This document shows, piece by piece, positions 1-11,329 of a stretch of 64,000 nucleotides of DNA (positions within the stretch are counted from its first letter, which is position 1; every line of letters starts with the position of its first letter). Position numbers and translations under genes: made by a program. The notes beneath the pieces are model-generated. The model saw only the letters and a list, made by a program, of their open reading frames with translations, was not told the origin of the DNA and made no database searches. Source of the stretch: Mortierella sp. BCC40632 (lineage: Eukaryota > Mortierellomycota > Mortierellomycetes > Mortierellales > Mortierellaceae). The DNA lies in the NCBI GenBank assembly GCA_011634665.1, contig WAEK01000023.1, forward strand, positions 62,001 through 126,000. The letters are read 5' to 3'.

Positions 1-664
1 CCACTGTCACAGCATCAACAACACCACAGCTTTTTGGTTGCCTTGTTGTCGCGGACTCGAGCGCAGAAAGAGAACGAGCGAAAGAGATACACACGCACAC
101 ACATACACAGCGCCTTGGGAGCGGAGCTGCTGCGGGGACAAGCAAGTGACTTTCTTTGTGTGGCGCCGTGGCCATCTTGTCGTCATCAACGCCCTATTGT
201 TCACTGCCCATTCCATTGGTCCTCCATCTTTGCCCTTTCCTGCCTCCCTTTCCTCCTCCTCTTCCTCCTCCATTCCCCATCCTCCTCTCCATCCATCCGC
301 ATCCATCCATCTCTGCCTCTTTTCCGCCCTTTTTTCTCCTTAAATCCGCTCTTTTCTTTCTTTCTTTCTTTGATTTTTGATTTTTGCCAAAGCAAAAGTG
401 ATCGCCTGACCACTCTCTTTACCTCTCTCTCTCTCTTTCTCTCTCTCTTTGTTCGTTTGTCTTTGCAACTTTTACTTTTGCCCATCGTTATTGTCTTCAG
501 CTTCGCGTTCACTTAATTCTTAATATCTTGCTCGTTTTTTGGCATCTCATCTCCCAAGCCTACATTCCTTGCCAATCACCCAACAAAACCAACAAAACAA
601 AAAAAAAAAAAGTCTGTACCCTTGCGCCTCTGAATCCACCTGCGCCCATATTGACTCGGTGGCC
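1..664 (+). promoter_or_regulatory. 5' leader and promoter region of the RRM-protein gene
   Basis: Pyrimidine-rich DNA with long CT/TTTC runs (roughly 230-480) leading to an A-rich stretch at 600-611 and the ATG at 665. I saw no ATG in the stretch just before the start, and no clear TATA box. The open frames here lack plausible start codons and are low-complexity. Confidence 0.45.
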
Positions 665-3058
665 ATGGCTTTCTACGACCCTCTCGCTCTCCAGCAGCAA
701 CAGCAGCAGCAACAACAGCAACAGCAACAGCATCCATCTCATCTTATCCCGCAACAGCAGCTCCACTCACAACAGCCACATTTCCAGCCTCCACCTCAGC
801 ATCATCCTGCTTATGGAGTCACCGAGATGCGCACTTCGTTATGGTAAGCTGACAGTCTCATGTTGACTCGATGAGCGAGTACTGTCCTCGTACCACATCT
901 CGCTGTCCGACTCCCCCTCAGCCATGACCAACAGTAACCGAATCATGACGTCCTTCTTTTCTTTTCTTTTTTGTTGCCTCGGCTTTTTCTTAAATAGGAT
1001 GGGTGAGCTTGAGTCCTGGATGGATGAAAACTGGATTCGAACCGCATGGTACAGTGCGGGCGAACAGGTTGGCGTCAAGATGATCCGGGACAAATACACA
1101 GGGTAATTCGACCGCTGATGAAAAGTGTTCCTGGTTGTAGGAGACTGCATACGCTGGCCCGACCCATGGATTCTTTTTCCAGACACACCTAACACGACTC
1201 GCTGCATCCTATTGGACTCTGGGTTGCTTTGTTTTTTTTTTTTTTTTTTTTGCATATCATACAGAGCCAATGCCGGATACTGTTTCATTGAAATGTCCAG
1301 CCCGGCAGCAGCAGCAAAGGCTATCAACACTCTTAACGGTATGCTGATCCCAGGCTCGAACAAGGCCTTCAAGTTGAACTGGGCATCAGGTGGCGGCATG
1401 GCTTCGGCAAAGTACGTATTCCATTTTAGGGTGGAGGAGGACTACGGCTGGTATCTCAGTGTTTTGAAGACAGGGGAGAAGGATTCTCACATGCTAATAA
1501 CAACATCCCCTCTCCGTCTCTTCCATGTCCATGTCATGACTCCTTGTCCCTGCGTCGCTGTGTGCTTGTACTCTCTCCTTTTAGTGGCCATGGTAGCGGT
1601 CAAGAGTACTCAGTTTTCGTTGGTGACCTATCCCCAGAGGTCACGGAGATTATGCTTGTGGTACGTTCGCCGGACTTTGTCCAGGCTCAATCTTGTGCAG
1701 GGAGCAACAAACATGGCAACCGATCACAACAACACTGGAGAAAAAGATGGGTCAACCAAAGGCCTGTAGTTTTCTGCAAGACTGCGGGATAGTAAAAAAA
1801 CAAACAAACAGATATTGACATCATGAAAATGTTGCAATGTTTCCTCTAGTCCAAGTTCCAGGAGCGATATCTCTCTTGCAGATCGGCAAAGATCATGACT
1901 GACGCCTCCACTGGGGCCTCGCGTGGTATGTTTTCATCGACTCCTTGAAAGCTGTGTACAAACGAATGATGTTGCTTAAATGCCCGTTCTGTTTGCTTGA
2001 ATATCACTCCTCCATCAATGGCTCACACCTTTTAATTGATACTTCTATCACTACCATCACTATTGACTGTTGACTTCTCAGGGTATGGCTTTGTCCGATT
2101 TGGGGATGAAGGTGAACAGCTTCGAGCACTCCACGAGATGCAAGCGGTGTACGTCGGAAGCCGACCTATCAGGATCTCGATGGCGACCCCAAAGAACAAA
2201 TCCAATGGAAACAGCCACATGACAGGAATGAGTACTGGAAGCAATGGGATGGGCTCTGCCGTTGGCATGAGTGGTATGGGTGGTATGGGAACGTTGAGCA
2301 CTGGTATGGGCATGGCGCCTTCTGCAGGATTTGGATTCAACTCTGCTGCGACCGCTAGCCCTTTGCAATCAGGAAATAACTCAAGCCAGTACAGTGACCC
2401 AACCAACACCACAGTCTTTGTCGGAGGACTGTCAGGTGTCAGCCATGAGGATGAACTTAGGAACGCATTTACAATGTTTGGAGAGATCACATATGTCAAA
2501 ATCCCTCCTGGCAAAGGCTGTGGATTTGTACAGTTTGTTCATCGTCAAAGTGCCGAGATGGCTATCCAACAGTTGAACGGTTACCAAATCGGGAATTCAC
2601 GGGTCCGGCTTTCCTGGGGACGTGCTCAGAACGACAACAAGCAACAGCAATCACAACAGCCTCCTTCCCAGCAGCAACAGCAGCAACAGCCAATGTCGCC
2701 TCACGCTCACGGGCCATCATCTTCAGTGATTGGGTCACAGAACTTCCGTCCCGCTGTACAGAGTCAGTTTGTGGGAATGGGCAATGTACCTGGAAGGGCA
2801 ACAGGACCTCAGCCTCCAGGACCTCCCCCACCGGCGTTTGGTGCATTCCCAGGAATGATGGCGGGAACCCCGCCTCCTCACGGCCCACATTCCATGCTTG
2901 GCATGATGCTGACACCACCTCCGACTCAGCGAGATATGATAGAACCCCGACTCCACGGAGATTTCCATAGCCGAGGCTACAATGATCACACGGATGCCGG
3001 CGTAGACCGTATGGATGATGCTGTGAGCTGGAGAGGCTCTGGAGCTATTTATGCCTGA
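665..3058 (+). CDS. RNA-binding protein with three RRM domains (Ngr1/Nam8/SECp43-like)
   Basis: Six exons: 665-843, 998-1102, 1265-1411, 1585-1660, 1850-1925, 2082-3058 (519 aa), phase kept at each junction. The N-terminus is a poly-Gln and His/Pro-rich tail. RRM1 (about residues 56-138) starts with TSLWMGELESWMDENW, the wording typical of the yeast Ngr1/Nam8 and animal SECp43 group. RRM2 (about 150-228) has RNP2 VFVGDL and RNP1 GYGFVRF. RRM3 (about 302-376) has VFVGGL and GCGFVQF. A Gly/Met-rich linker separates RRM2 and RRM3, and a Gln/Pro-rich tail follows RRM3. Family members bind U-rich pre-mRNA or mRNA and act in 5' splice-site choice or mRNA turnover; which role applies here cannot be read from sequence. 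The start at 665 is chosen because it precedes the poly-Gln run and splices in frame into RRM1. Confidence 0.87.
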
Positions 3059-4219
3059 AAGTAATCCTCATTGAAGAGGGGGCAATGTTCTTTGTTTTTC
3101 TGCTCTTGCCCTTTGGTCTCCTGGGATGCGTCGGTCCGACATTTTAAGAGGACCGTGTGTGTATGCGTGTGTGTTTTCATTTGTTCTTCCTTTTGTTCGT
3201 TTGTGTTTGCTGCTCTTCCCGCTTTTTGTTCAACTCATTGTTCCAACTTGCCTGAAAAAAAAAAAAAAAATGGTAAAGACCAGTGGGTCTTTTTTGTAGC
3301 ATCGATTTGTTCACTTGCGCTCTTTATGTTTTTTTCCTTATTTCATCCGCAATGCTAATTCTATTCGGTGCATGCGGTTTTTTTTTTTTTTTTTTTCTTC
3401 ATATCTACTATATGCCCCTTCACTCCCTTCACTTTGCTCAAGGCTCATAATAGCATTTCTATTTTCTCTCTAATCTGCTTATCCTTCTCTCCCTCTCTCT
3501 TTCTCTTCTCTACCTTAAAAGCTTGGTAACAAACTTCTTTTTTTCTTTTTTTCTTTTATACCATTCGCAACTCTGACTGATGCTCTTCCTTCCTTTTTCA
3601 TTTCATCGTCTACGCCTCTTTCCATCGTGTATTTATTGCAGTTGATTTTTCTCTCAGTCCTTCATTTCTTCGCCTCTTCTCATCACCTCTACTCTCCTTC
3701 CTCCTCTTCCTCTTCCTCCTTCTGCTACCTCTTCTACCTTTCCCCCTCTCTTCTTCCTCTTCTCTCTCTCTTTCCTACTCTCTCCTTTCCCTTTCTTTCG
3801 TTAAAAAAGTTTTCTTGTTCTGGATCTCCGACTCAAACAAAAAAAAACCGTGTTCTCTCAAAATCTTTCTTCCTCTCTTTCATTTCGGAGATTGGTTGTT
3901 AGTCTGTCGCCTGTCTCAATCCTCTCTCTTTCTTTTTCTTTTCTTTTTTTTTTTTTTTTAGGGAGAGAGAAAAGAGAGAGAGTCCCTATCCGAGATAGGG
4001 AGAGCTAGTTGAAATAGAGAGAGAGAGAGAGAGAGCTTACGGGAGGGAGGGGAGGGAGGGGTTCAGGAGAACAGGAAGAGAGACAGAGAGACAGAGAGAC
4101 AGAGAGACAGAGAGAAAGAGAGAGGGAAGGAGAAGGGTCGTCGTGAAGTGGGTATCACTATATACATTCATCAGAACAATAGGCAGAAAAAATGAAAAGA
4201 AATGAAAAGAAAATATCTT
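3059..4219. other. Tail-to-tail intergenic region, low complexity
   Basis: Space between the 3' ends of the RRM gene (+) and the zinc-finger gene (-). It holds presumed 3' UTRs, several poly-T/poly-A tracts (for example 3256-3270, 3380-3396, 3946-3959), long CT-rich stretches at 3650-3800 and a GA-rich purine block at 3960-4135. No gene is recognisable. Confidence 0.6.
3960..4135. repeat. GA-rich purine microsatellite block
   Basis: Runs of GAGAGA, GGGAGG and repeated AGAGACAG units make an almost pure purine strand of about 175 bp. It lies in the 3' flank of the zinc-finger gene and has no coding potential. Confidence 0.7.
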
Positions 4220-5657
4220 CTACTTTCGACCGGTGCGCTTGCGGACGGCTGAGGACGAGTGAGGTGGCGGCGAAGGTGAGGAGGGCACCAAGTCAGGGTG
4301 AGGGGTTGTAGGGGCAGAGACTGAACCAGGGGAGCCCGTAGACATCGTACGAGTCATGCCCAAGGAAGAGGCCGATGATGATAGTGACATAGGAGACAGG
4401 GCTTCTTCATCATCATCATTATTGTCGTGCTCAGTGCCTCGGGTGGTATCTTCTTCGCTGTCCACCTCTTCATCGTCCTCCTCTTCATCACCCTCAGCGA
4501 CTGCTGCCGCGGCGGCGGCAGCAGCTTCGGCCGCAACGGCAGCTGTGCCCGAGGCCACACTGTAGGATCGGCGTTCTCGTCTGGAACGAGGAACACTAGG
4601 GTGATCCTGGTGGATCTTGCGGTAATGTCTCCAAATAGCATCGTTACGGATAAAGTCCTGGTTACAGATTGCGCACTGATATGGCCTTGATTTGGAATGA
4701 ATCCGTTGGTGTCGCGAGAGATCGTAAGGTCGAAGGAACGCTCGATCACAAAGGTCGCAGGGGAAATTGCGCTCCATGGAGTGAGTCTTGACATGGGCAT
4801 TGAGGTTGTATTGACGCAAAAACCGCTTGTTGCAAGTGTTGCATTTGAACTGACGCCCGGGGTCTGTCAGTGGCGAGAGTACATGCGAAGATGCGTTGGG
4901 CCAGGACGATGGTCCTGATGCTGAACTCGAGACTGAAGCGGAGCGCGAAGAGCCTGAGGGTGGTGGCATGGATGGGAACAGAAGCGGAGATGACATGGAA
5001 GCGATGTGTGTGGTCGAGCGAGACGATGAAGCAACTGGAGAAGGAGAAGAAGAAGAGGCGACAGTCGCCTGGCTGATGTCCATGGTTTGAAGAATAGACA
5101 TGGAGACGTCGACAGTGTTGAGCTGAGCTGACTTTTGAGAGCGGGCTTTGGCGCCGCTAGGCGGACTCTTGCGGCCCTTGCCCTGAGAGGCTCGCTTCCT
5201 GGGCCTTGTTGACGACGTAGGGAGTGCTTCTGCGTCCGATGGCGAAGCAGAGATCTCCATAGCGGTAGAAAAACTGGTTGAGAGTATCGTAGGTGACAAG
5301 AGAACGGCTGAGATCGCAGGCTGTTGAGTTGAGAATGTGGGCACAGCAATCGGCAAAGGCGAAGACGAGGGCGAAGACGAGGGCGAAGCAGCGGACAACC
5401 CCAGCACTGTTGCTTCCTGCTGTTGCTGGTGCGCCATGGGTTGGCCAAGGGTCTGTGCATGGTAAATCTGTGCCTGGTCTGGACTAAGAGGTGGCGTCAT
5501 CGGAAACAAGGATGCGTGGCCTTGCTCATCGCTTTGATTGCTCTGGGTGATCTGGGTGCTCTGGGTTCCCTGGCCCGAAAAATAAGATTGGTGAAGATGC
5601 TGCTGTGAAACGAGTGTCTGCTGCAACTGCTGCTGCTGCTGCTCCTGCTGCTGCTGC

Positions 5658-5690
<33 letters not shown>

Positions 5691-7033
5691 AAACTCAACT
5701 GAGCTTCACCAAGAGTACCCGTTTGCTTGTTCGATTCCCCTTTAATTGGCTGTTGACTTCCAAAAGCTCCATTGGCTGGCAATTCTTCTCTGACTTCGTC
5801 ACAACTCTCGTCTTGGCCATCCCGTTCGTGCCCCTGAATACCGCCTATCACTGACGCTGGTGTTGCTGTAGTTACGACTAGTCCTCCACGAAAACCTGTC
5901 AGTTGTTCAATTCCTGAAGCACAGCCGCTCACACCCTCAATCTGCCCCTGTTGTTGTTGTTGTTGTCGCCGCCGCTGCTGTGTTTGGAATAAGGCGTCTG
6001 TAGAGGGGTCACATCCACCTGTGAACGCGGCTGTATGTGGTTCTCCCCCTGCTCCAACAGAGGCCGAGAGCACGGGAACACCGCGGGCGGCAACGTTGCT
6101 AGCGACAAGCTGGAGAGGGCTCAAATAGTGGACCTTGGGTGAACTGACCATAGACGATGGCGAATTGGCCATCGCCATCGACGAGGACGAAGCCTCAGCG
6201 GACGATTGTTGTGATGGCAAGGATGGCGCAATTAGTACAGAACCTTCCATCGAGGACATACCGCTGATCGGCGGTCGGTGATGGTGTGGTTCAGGGACGG
6301 GAACAGCAGAGCCAGCTGCCGTCACTTGATCACGGAACGTCTTCCAGGTTTCTACACTAGATAACGGAGGCGTGAATGCATATGCAGGCGTACTGTGTGA
6401 AAATTGGCTCTGAGAAACTTGCATATGTGAGTGGACATGTTGTTGTTGTGGTCGTTGATGCTGGTATGGGTGATGTTGATGGTGTTGGTGTTGGTGGTGG
6501 TGGTTGTGCTGCTGCTGTGGGAAGATTTGTTGAGGTGGTTGTGCTATCTGCTGTTGTTGCTGTTCCTGCTGTGGGCCGAGTTGCATTGACGGCGCGAGTG
6601 GATAGGTGAGGTGATGCATGCCATACATATAAGAGGACTGCTGTAAGTGTTGTTGGGGGGGTTGCTGCTGGAGCAGGAACTGATCCACAGATGTTGTGGT
6701 TGGAGTCAGTGGCAATGGATATCCAGGTACAGGCACAAGGGGAGGCACCGCGGGAAGAATGCTGTGCTGAGTGTGCTGGGGAGCGTTAGGACGATCGGGG
6801 TAATAAGATGGATGCCTCGGCTGTTGTGTCGGGTGTGGCATGGAGAACATCTGTTGTGAAAAGGTATCTTGCTGCTGCAAAGACCCATGTGACGGCAGTG
6901 GCCCAGCAAGTTGGTCCCGAGAGGAGACAGGCGCCGCTAATGGCAATTGCTGGGACGAGAGCTGGGGCTGCTGACCTACAAAGGACATTTGCTCCGGTGG
7001 TAAAAGAGGCTGTGTGGAGTGAGACTGGAACAT
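4220..7033 (-). CDS. Gln-rich C2H2 zinc-finger transcription factor, Crz1-like finger array
   Basis: Single uninterrupted frame of 937 aa from the ATG at 7033. The same frame stays open to about 7195 but has no ATG there, so an upstream coding exon is possible. Three tandem fingers lie at residues about 729-808: FKCNTCNKRF...HVKTH, FPCDLCDRAF...HQRIH and YQCAICNQDF...HYRKIH. The Tyr-Asn-Leu in finger 1, the short H-S linkers and an Asp-Ala in finger 3 recall the calcineurin-responsive Crz1 array, but this is resemblance, not proof. The rest is poly-Gln, Ser/Pro-rich and His-rich low complexity, with a poly-Ala stretch and an acidic tract after the fingers. A basic patch (RPRKRASQGKGRK) before the fingers could be a nuclear localisation signal. 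Expected to be a nuclear DNA-binding activator or repressor. Confidence 0.85.
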
Positions 7034-8300
7034 TTCCCTTTCTCGGGGCTGACGTTCGGTGCCGGAGGATGCAAAGGTAGGCAATAGAACAAAGGAAGCA
7101 AGGTCGAGAGGATGGGTAAACGGGTGGGCGGAATAAGATTTATTGTTGGCGTCCACGACCCAAATCGAGGATGTGCGCAGAGGATGACCCGACAACTGAG
7201 AAAACAGGTGTCCTGCTCAACAGTGTATAAGAGAGCAGTCGGGGTGTGGGTGAGAGGTGGGAAAGGATAGAAGAGTGCGAGAGAAGAGCGATGGAGAAAG
7301 TGAAGAGAGTGAGAGAATACAAGAGTGGGGCGGAGGAAAGACAAGAGGACAAAAAAAAAAAATAAAAAATAAAGAAAAAAAAAAGGAAAAGGACTGATAT
7401 GGTTGCAGGGTTGTATGATATATACCGATGGGAAGAAAGACAGGAGCGAGTGACAAAACGAGAGGGTGGGAAGGGAGGGGCGGGAGAGGGAGAGAGGAGA
7501 GACAGAGAAAGAGGGAGGAGGGTTCGAGGGTACGGAGCAGAGAAGGGAGCCAGGCAGACAAGACGAGAGAAGCGGTCAGAGGAAATGGCGAAGCTCCGAG
7601 GAGAGTGAGGCACTGCATATGCGAGCCTCCTGTTCGCGGGCCTTGGTTCGCAACTAAGAGAGAACAAAGACGTGGGCCTTCACCTCACCACTGGCCAATG
7701 ATCGACATCTGAGAATAAACAAGAGGCTCCGTCCCCGAAGGACGTCGCACGCGCGCTCACATCTCGTCGAGAAAAAGGCTCAAGAAACCATATCGGTTGT
7801 GACCAAACGTATGTGTGTTTGCTTTGTGTCGACGAGAGACAGCACAAGCATAAAGGCAGGACGGAGACCCATCTTAATGAATGAGCCTGTCCTCTGTTTT
7901 TTCTGTTCCTGAAAAGGTCCTAGAACTCGCGGCGCATCCCTCCTCAATTTCAACTCCACTCTTTGTGATGGTTAGCCTGAGTCGTTGTACTGAGAGTGGA
8001 CACCGAATGATGTTCTGCGCAGGAAAGGAAACACCCTCAGGGCCTGAGAAGGCTCTCAAAGTCTCTGTGTGCTCGTCCTTTGGGTCGATGCGGGAGTTTG
8101 ACGCCAAGCGGAATTGTTCCATCAGTACCCTGACTGTCCGCATCATCTCCCAGGCTTTACTCTTCAGGACCACTTGTTTTTCTTGTCACCGAGTTTTTTT
8201 TTCTCAAATGCAATTCATTTCTGCGTGCATTGTGTATCATTAGGGACGGTGCTTATGATGAACAGACGGCCAATTGAGCGACTAATTCAAAGAGCATTTG
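7034..8300 (-). promoter_or_regulatory. Upstream region of the zinc-finger gene
   Basis: About 1.27 kb before the ATG at 7033. It is GA/CT-biased (7240-7600), with an A-rich block at 7350-7390. The open frames are low-complexity and resemble no protein I know. It probably holds the 5' UTR and promoter, but no TATA box or known operator stands out. Confidence 0.4.
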
Positions 8301-8475
8301 GGGTCTCATCGAGGGTAGGCCTATGAACCAGTAACGAGACCTCCTATTCTCTGGATCTCGTGGGCAGCGGTGCTGAACCACGACAGGATTGGTTTTAACC
8401 AGTGCGGAGGAAACCCTCCGCGAAGCACAACGGCTTGTAGCCTTGGTTGGAGTGAGCCGGCCACCTTACTCAGGA
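8301..8475. ncRNA. Candidate structured RNA: array of clear hairpins, family unknown
   Basis: In about 170 bp several stems can be read directly. (1) GGTCTC 8302-8307 pairs with GAGACC 8336-8341. (2) TCGTGG 8358-8363 pairs with CCACGA 8378-8383, with an inner CAGC 8365-8368/GCTG 8372-8375. (3) GCGGAGG 8404-8410 pairs with CCTCCGC 8415-8421 around a 4-nt loop. (4) GGCT 8432-8435 pairs with AGCC 8439-8442. (5) GAGTGAG 8450-8456 pairs with CTTACTC 8465-8471, one G-U. A T-rich run ends at about 8514. The region is GC-richer than its flanks and has no coding frame. I cannot match it to tRNA, U snRNA, SRP, RNase P/MRP or telomerase RNA from memory. It could be an independent transcript on either strand or a structured leader of the zinc-finger mRNA. 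Confidence 0.35.
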
Positions 8476-11329
8476 TCATATTTGTTTCCATTTTGAATCC
8501 TTATTATTTTTTTTGTTTGCTCTAGCTCCTATTCTAGTCAGTTTAGTTGCTGCAGAGGAGGACGCTTAGTGGTGAGCATTAAGAAACGAAGGGAAGGGAG
8601 GGGGGAGGACGAGAGGAAAATGAGGAGAGTTAAAAAAAAAAAGAAGTGAAAGAATCGCCTCAGGGTTGATGGGCCAGTGAGAGTGAGAGTGAGAGCAAGA
8701 AAAGAGAAAGGGAGAGAGGATGAACGAGAGACAGCGGGATAAGGAAACTTTCTCCTGCTGCTACTTTGGAACCGTGTTTCGATTGCACGCGGCTGTGTGG
8801 AAAGAGGATCAAACGATCGAAGCAGCGATGGGCCTCTGGCGGTGGATAGCGGTTTGTGTCGCTCCTTTCCTATTCCACAGAGCGGTGCTGTAGTGAACAC
8901 TTTTTATTCCATTCAGTGGATTTATTGGAAAATCTCTCCCCTCACCCTTGTCTCCGCCCTCCAAAGAAAACCTGAAATACCGCTTCCTGTTCGTCCGCCT
9001 CTGCAGCTGCATCGCAATAGAAAGGACATTACTTTATCTGCAACATATGCTCTCCAACATCCTCCAAAGACTCGGATCAATCCCGCGCCTTTTCTCATGA
9101 ACGGTCCAGGATGGATGATTGAGTGGGGCAGCGGAGGGTCAAGAACAGAGGTACCGAGTTGCTACTGAACTTTCTTTTTTGTCGGGTTGTCGGTGCAACG
9201 CAACTGGTCTCGTAATGAGACAAGGCAGCTCGTCCGCAAGCTCGACACTTGATCCGCCAGCCAGAGACACCAAGAGCGAGTTAGAAATCAGGCCCCGCCT
9301 CGGTTCTTCTCCCGATCGAGATCCTGATCCGGATCCCATGGCTCTCCACTATCCCTCCAATACCGGCACCCTCCCGAGGGTTCGCTTATCAGTTCGGACA
9401 CTCCACCCACGGGACTCAATCCCAGACAGACATCCGGTGCCACATGCGAGGGAAGACGTCGATTGGCTAGACCAGGTGAGACCTTGGAGTTGTCCCAACA
9501 AGGCTATCCCCAGTGAGTCGGTAGCCGCCTGACGTCTGGACGCTCATGTATCTCGCTTACGTCCTACTTTGTTCCTTTTCCCGCATGGATGGACACAAAC
9601 GATCCACGTCTGCACACGAAGAGGGAGAGGGCATGTGGTGACAATGCTGACAGCGACTGCAGCTTTGTGTGTGCCTTCAGGCACAGGATCTCCCATGCAA
9701 TGTGTCTCCCTTCTTCCTCCCCTCCCTTAGTCATCCCACCAACAATGGGTCGATAACTGGGAGAGAAGCGCATAGTTCTCTGCCTGCTGTGCTCTTTGAT
9801 GCGTGCAATGCATGAGCACGAAAAAAACATGGCGAACACAACCCAAGGCCACCAGTGGGTAAGTGAGCCCAACCCTCCACAGTACTGTACTTTTCTGCCC
9901 CCTGTCCTGCGTGTTGCCTGCTCCACTCCCACAGTTTTTTCTACTCTCACCACATCGCATCCTCTTTGTCCCAATTCTTTGGTCTCCTTTGTCTGGTCTT
10001 TGGATCTCCTTGCTCACTCGCCTAGTGCTGCCTGCAGTGGCCAGATCTTAGCCCCCTACTCGATGGTGTGCAGGACGGACTTTCTGGCTCAGAGCCACAT
10101 TACAAACCTGCGCCGCCTTTGTTTCTGTTACTCTCATGGACAGACTTCATTACCGTACGCTTTGAACTAACACAATGCACCTGTTGTACATCTTGCCCGA
10201 GAATGGGCCTACAGCACACAAACATGGTGCCACAGTGCGCGATAGACCTCATTGGTGGATTGAAAGGAGCACAGACAAGTGTAGCGAGCGAGGGACGAGG
10301 GTGAGGGTCGGCCAAGGTATAAAAACACAGCACACACGCACCCTGCGCCTCTCTCTCTCTCTCTCTCTCTTGTCGTCTTTCTTTCAGCAACAATCGGAAG
10401 GCCATCGGTCGGAAGAAGGAAAAGAGACCCTTGTCTGTTGTGTTCTAGGTCCCTCACTTGTTCCGCGCCAATGGCCAGCAGGGCACAGCAGCTCGCATCG
10501 CAGACTTGTTTTTCTTTTTCTTCCAGCTTTGCTTGCACTGCCTCACCTCTCCCCCCTCTTTCTTCCCAGAGGGAAAAAGAAGGTACGTTGATACATCGAA
10601 AATGTATCTTGTCCACGTGAAAAGAGAACGCCAAAGAGATCGTCCTCTCCTCTCATTAGTACGCAAACGGAGTCCCAAGAGCCAGAGCCAGGTCAAGGAA
10701 AGGTGAAGGGCGGGCAGCCAAACAGGGCAATTCTCGCGCAACAAGGAATCGTTTTCTGGAGCAGAACCCTCGCATGTTTGTTGCGGGAACAAAGAGCTTG
10801 GAGGAATCGCGTTGTCGGAGGTAGTGGGCCAAGATGGCCTATGCTGGGAGTGTGTGCCCATGCATGCATGAGCAGTGCAGGACAAGAACGCCCTTTTCCC
10901 CTTCTTCCCCGCGGCCGCCTTTTTTTTTTTTTTTTTTTTTTGAAAATAAGAAAATCAACAGGCCTGTTTTACTTAAGGGCATCTTGGCTTCCTTTGTTTA
11001 CTTTTTCTTTTTTCTTTTTTCTTTTTTTTTTGACTGCCTTCTCCACAAGGGCTTTGTTAGGAGGTTAGGAGGAAGGGATGCATGGACATGCTCCATTAAC
11101 TCTCTTCTCTTTCACCACACAATTCACCTACCTGTCATCCTTTCGCGGCTGTATTCAGCTTTTTGACAATAAAAAGTTTTGACGCAGTTACCTAAGGCAG
11201 AGAATATCTGAAAAGAGAGCGAGTATTTTTTTTTTTTTTTTTTTTTTTTTTCGTCCATCCATCTCCAGTTGCACCTCCCCACCTTCTTTCTCTCTCTACC
11301 TAGCCCATTTCATACACATCTGATCAACA
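8476..11329. other. Intergenic region without a recognisable gene
   Basis: About 2.85 kb upstream of CBF5. Several open frames of 60-140 codons exist but none shows a domain, biased composition typical of neighbours, or splice-supported extension. A TATA-like motif lies at 10318-10325 and long poly-T tracts at 10920-10941 and 11227-11251. The CBF5 promoter must lie at the right end. Confidence 0.5.
10318..10325 (+). promoter_or_regulatory. Orphan TATA-like box
   Basis: TATAAAAA, followed about 25 bp downstream by a (CT)n tract and then a TTTCTTTCAG acceptor-like sequence at about 10378-10387. It looks like the core promoter of a transcript, but no protein gene starts within 900 bp; the nearest downstream gene is CBF5 at 11330. 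Confidence 0.3.

Noticed and set aside
1028..1042. tRNA B-box-like sequence (GGATTCGAACC)
   Set aside because: It lies inside the RRM1 coding exon (WIRTAW) and has no matching A box or cloverleaf.
7034..7195. Upstream extension of the zinc-finger frame
   Set aside because: The frame is open but has no ATG, so the protein is started at 7033; an upstream spliced exon cannot be excluded.
9119..9532. 137-codon plus-strand frame upstream of CBF5
   Set aside because: No domain, no supportive splice sites, composition unlike the genes of the window, and opposing frames of similar length.
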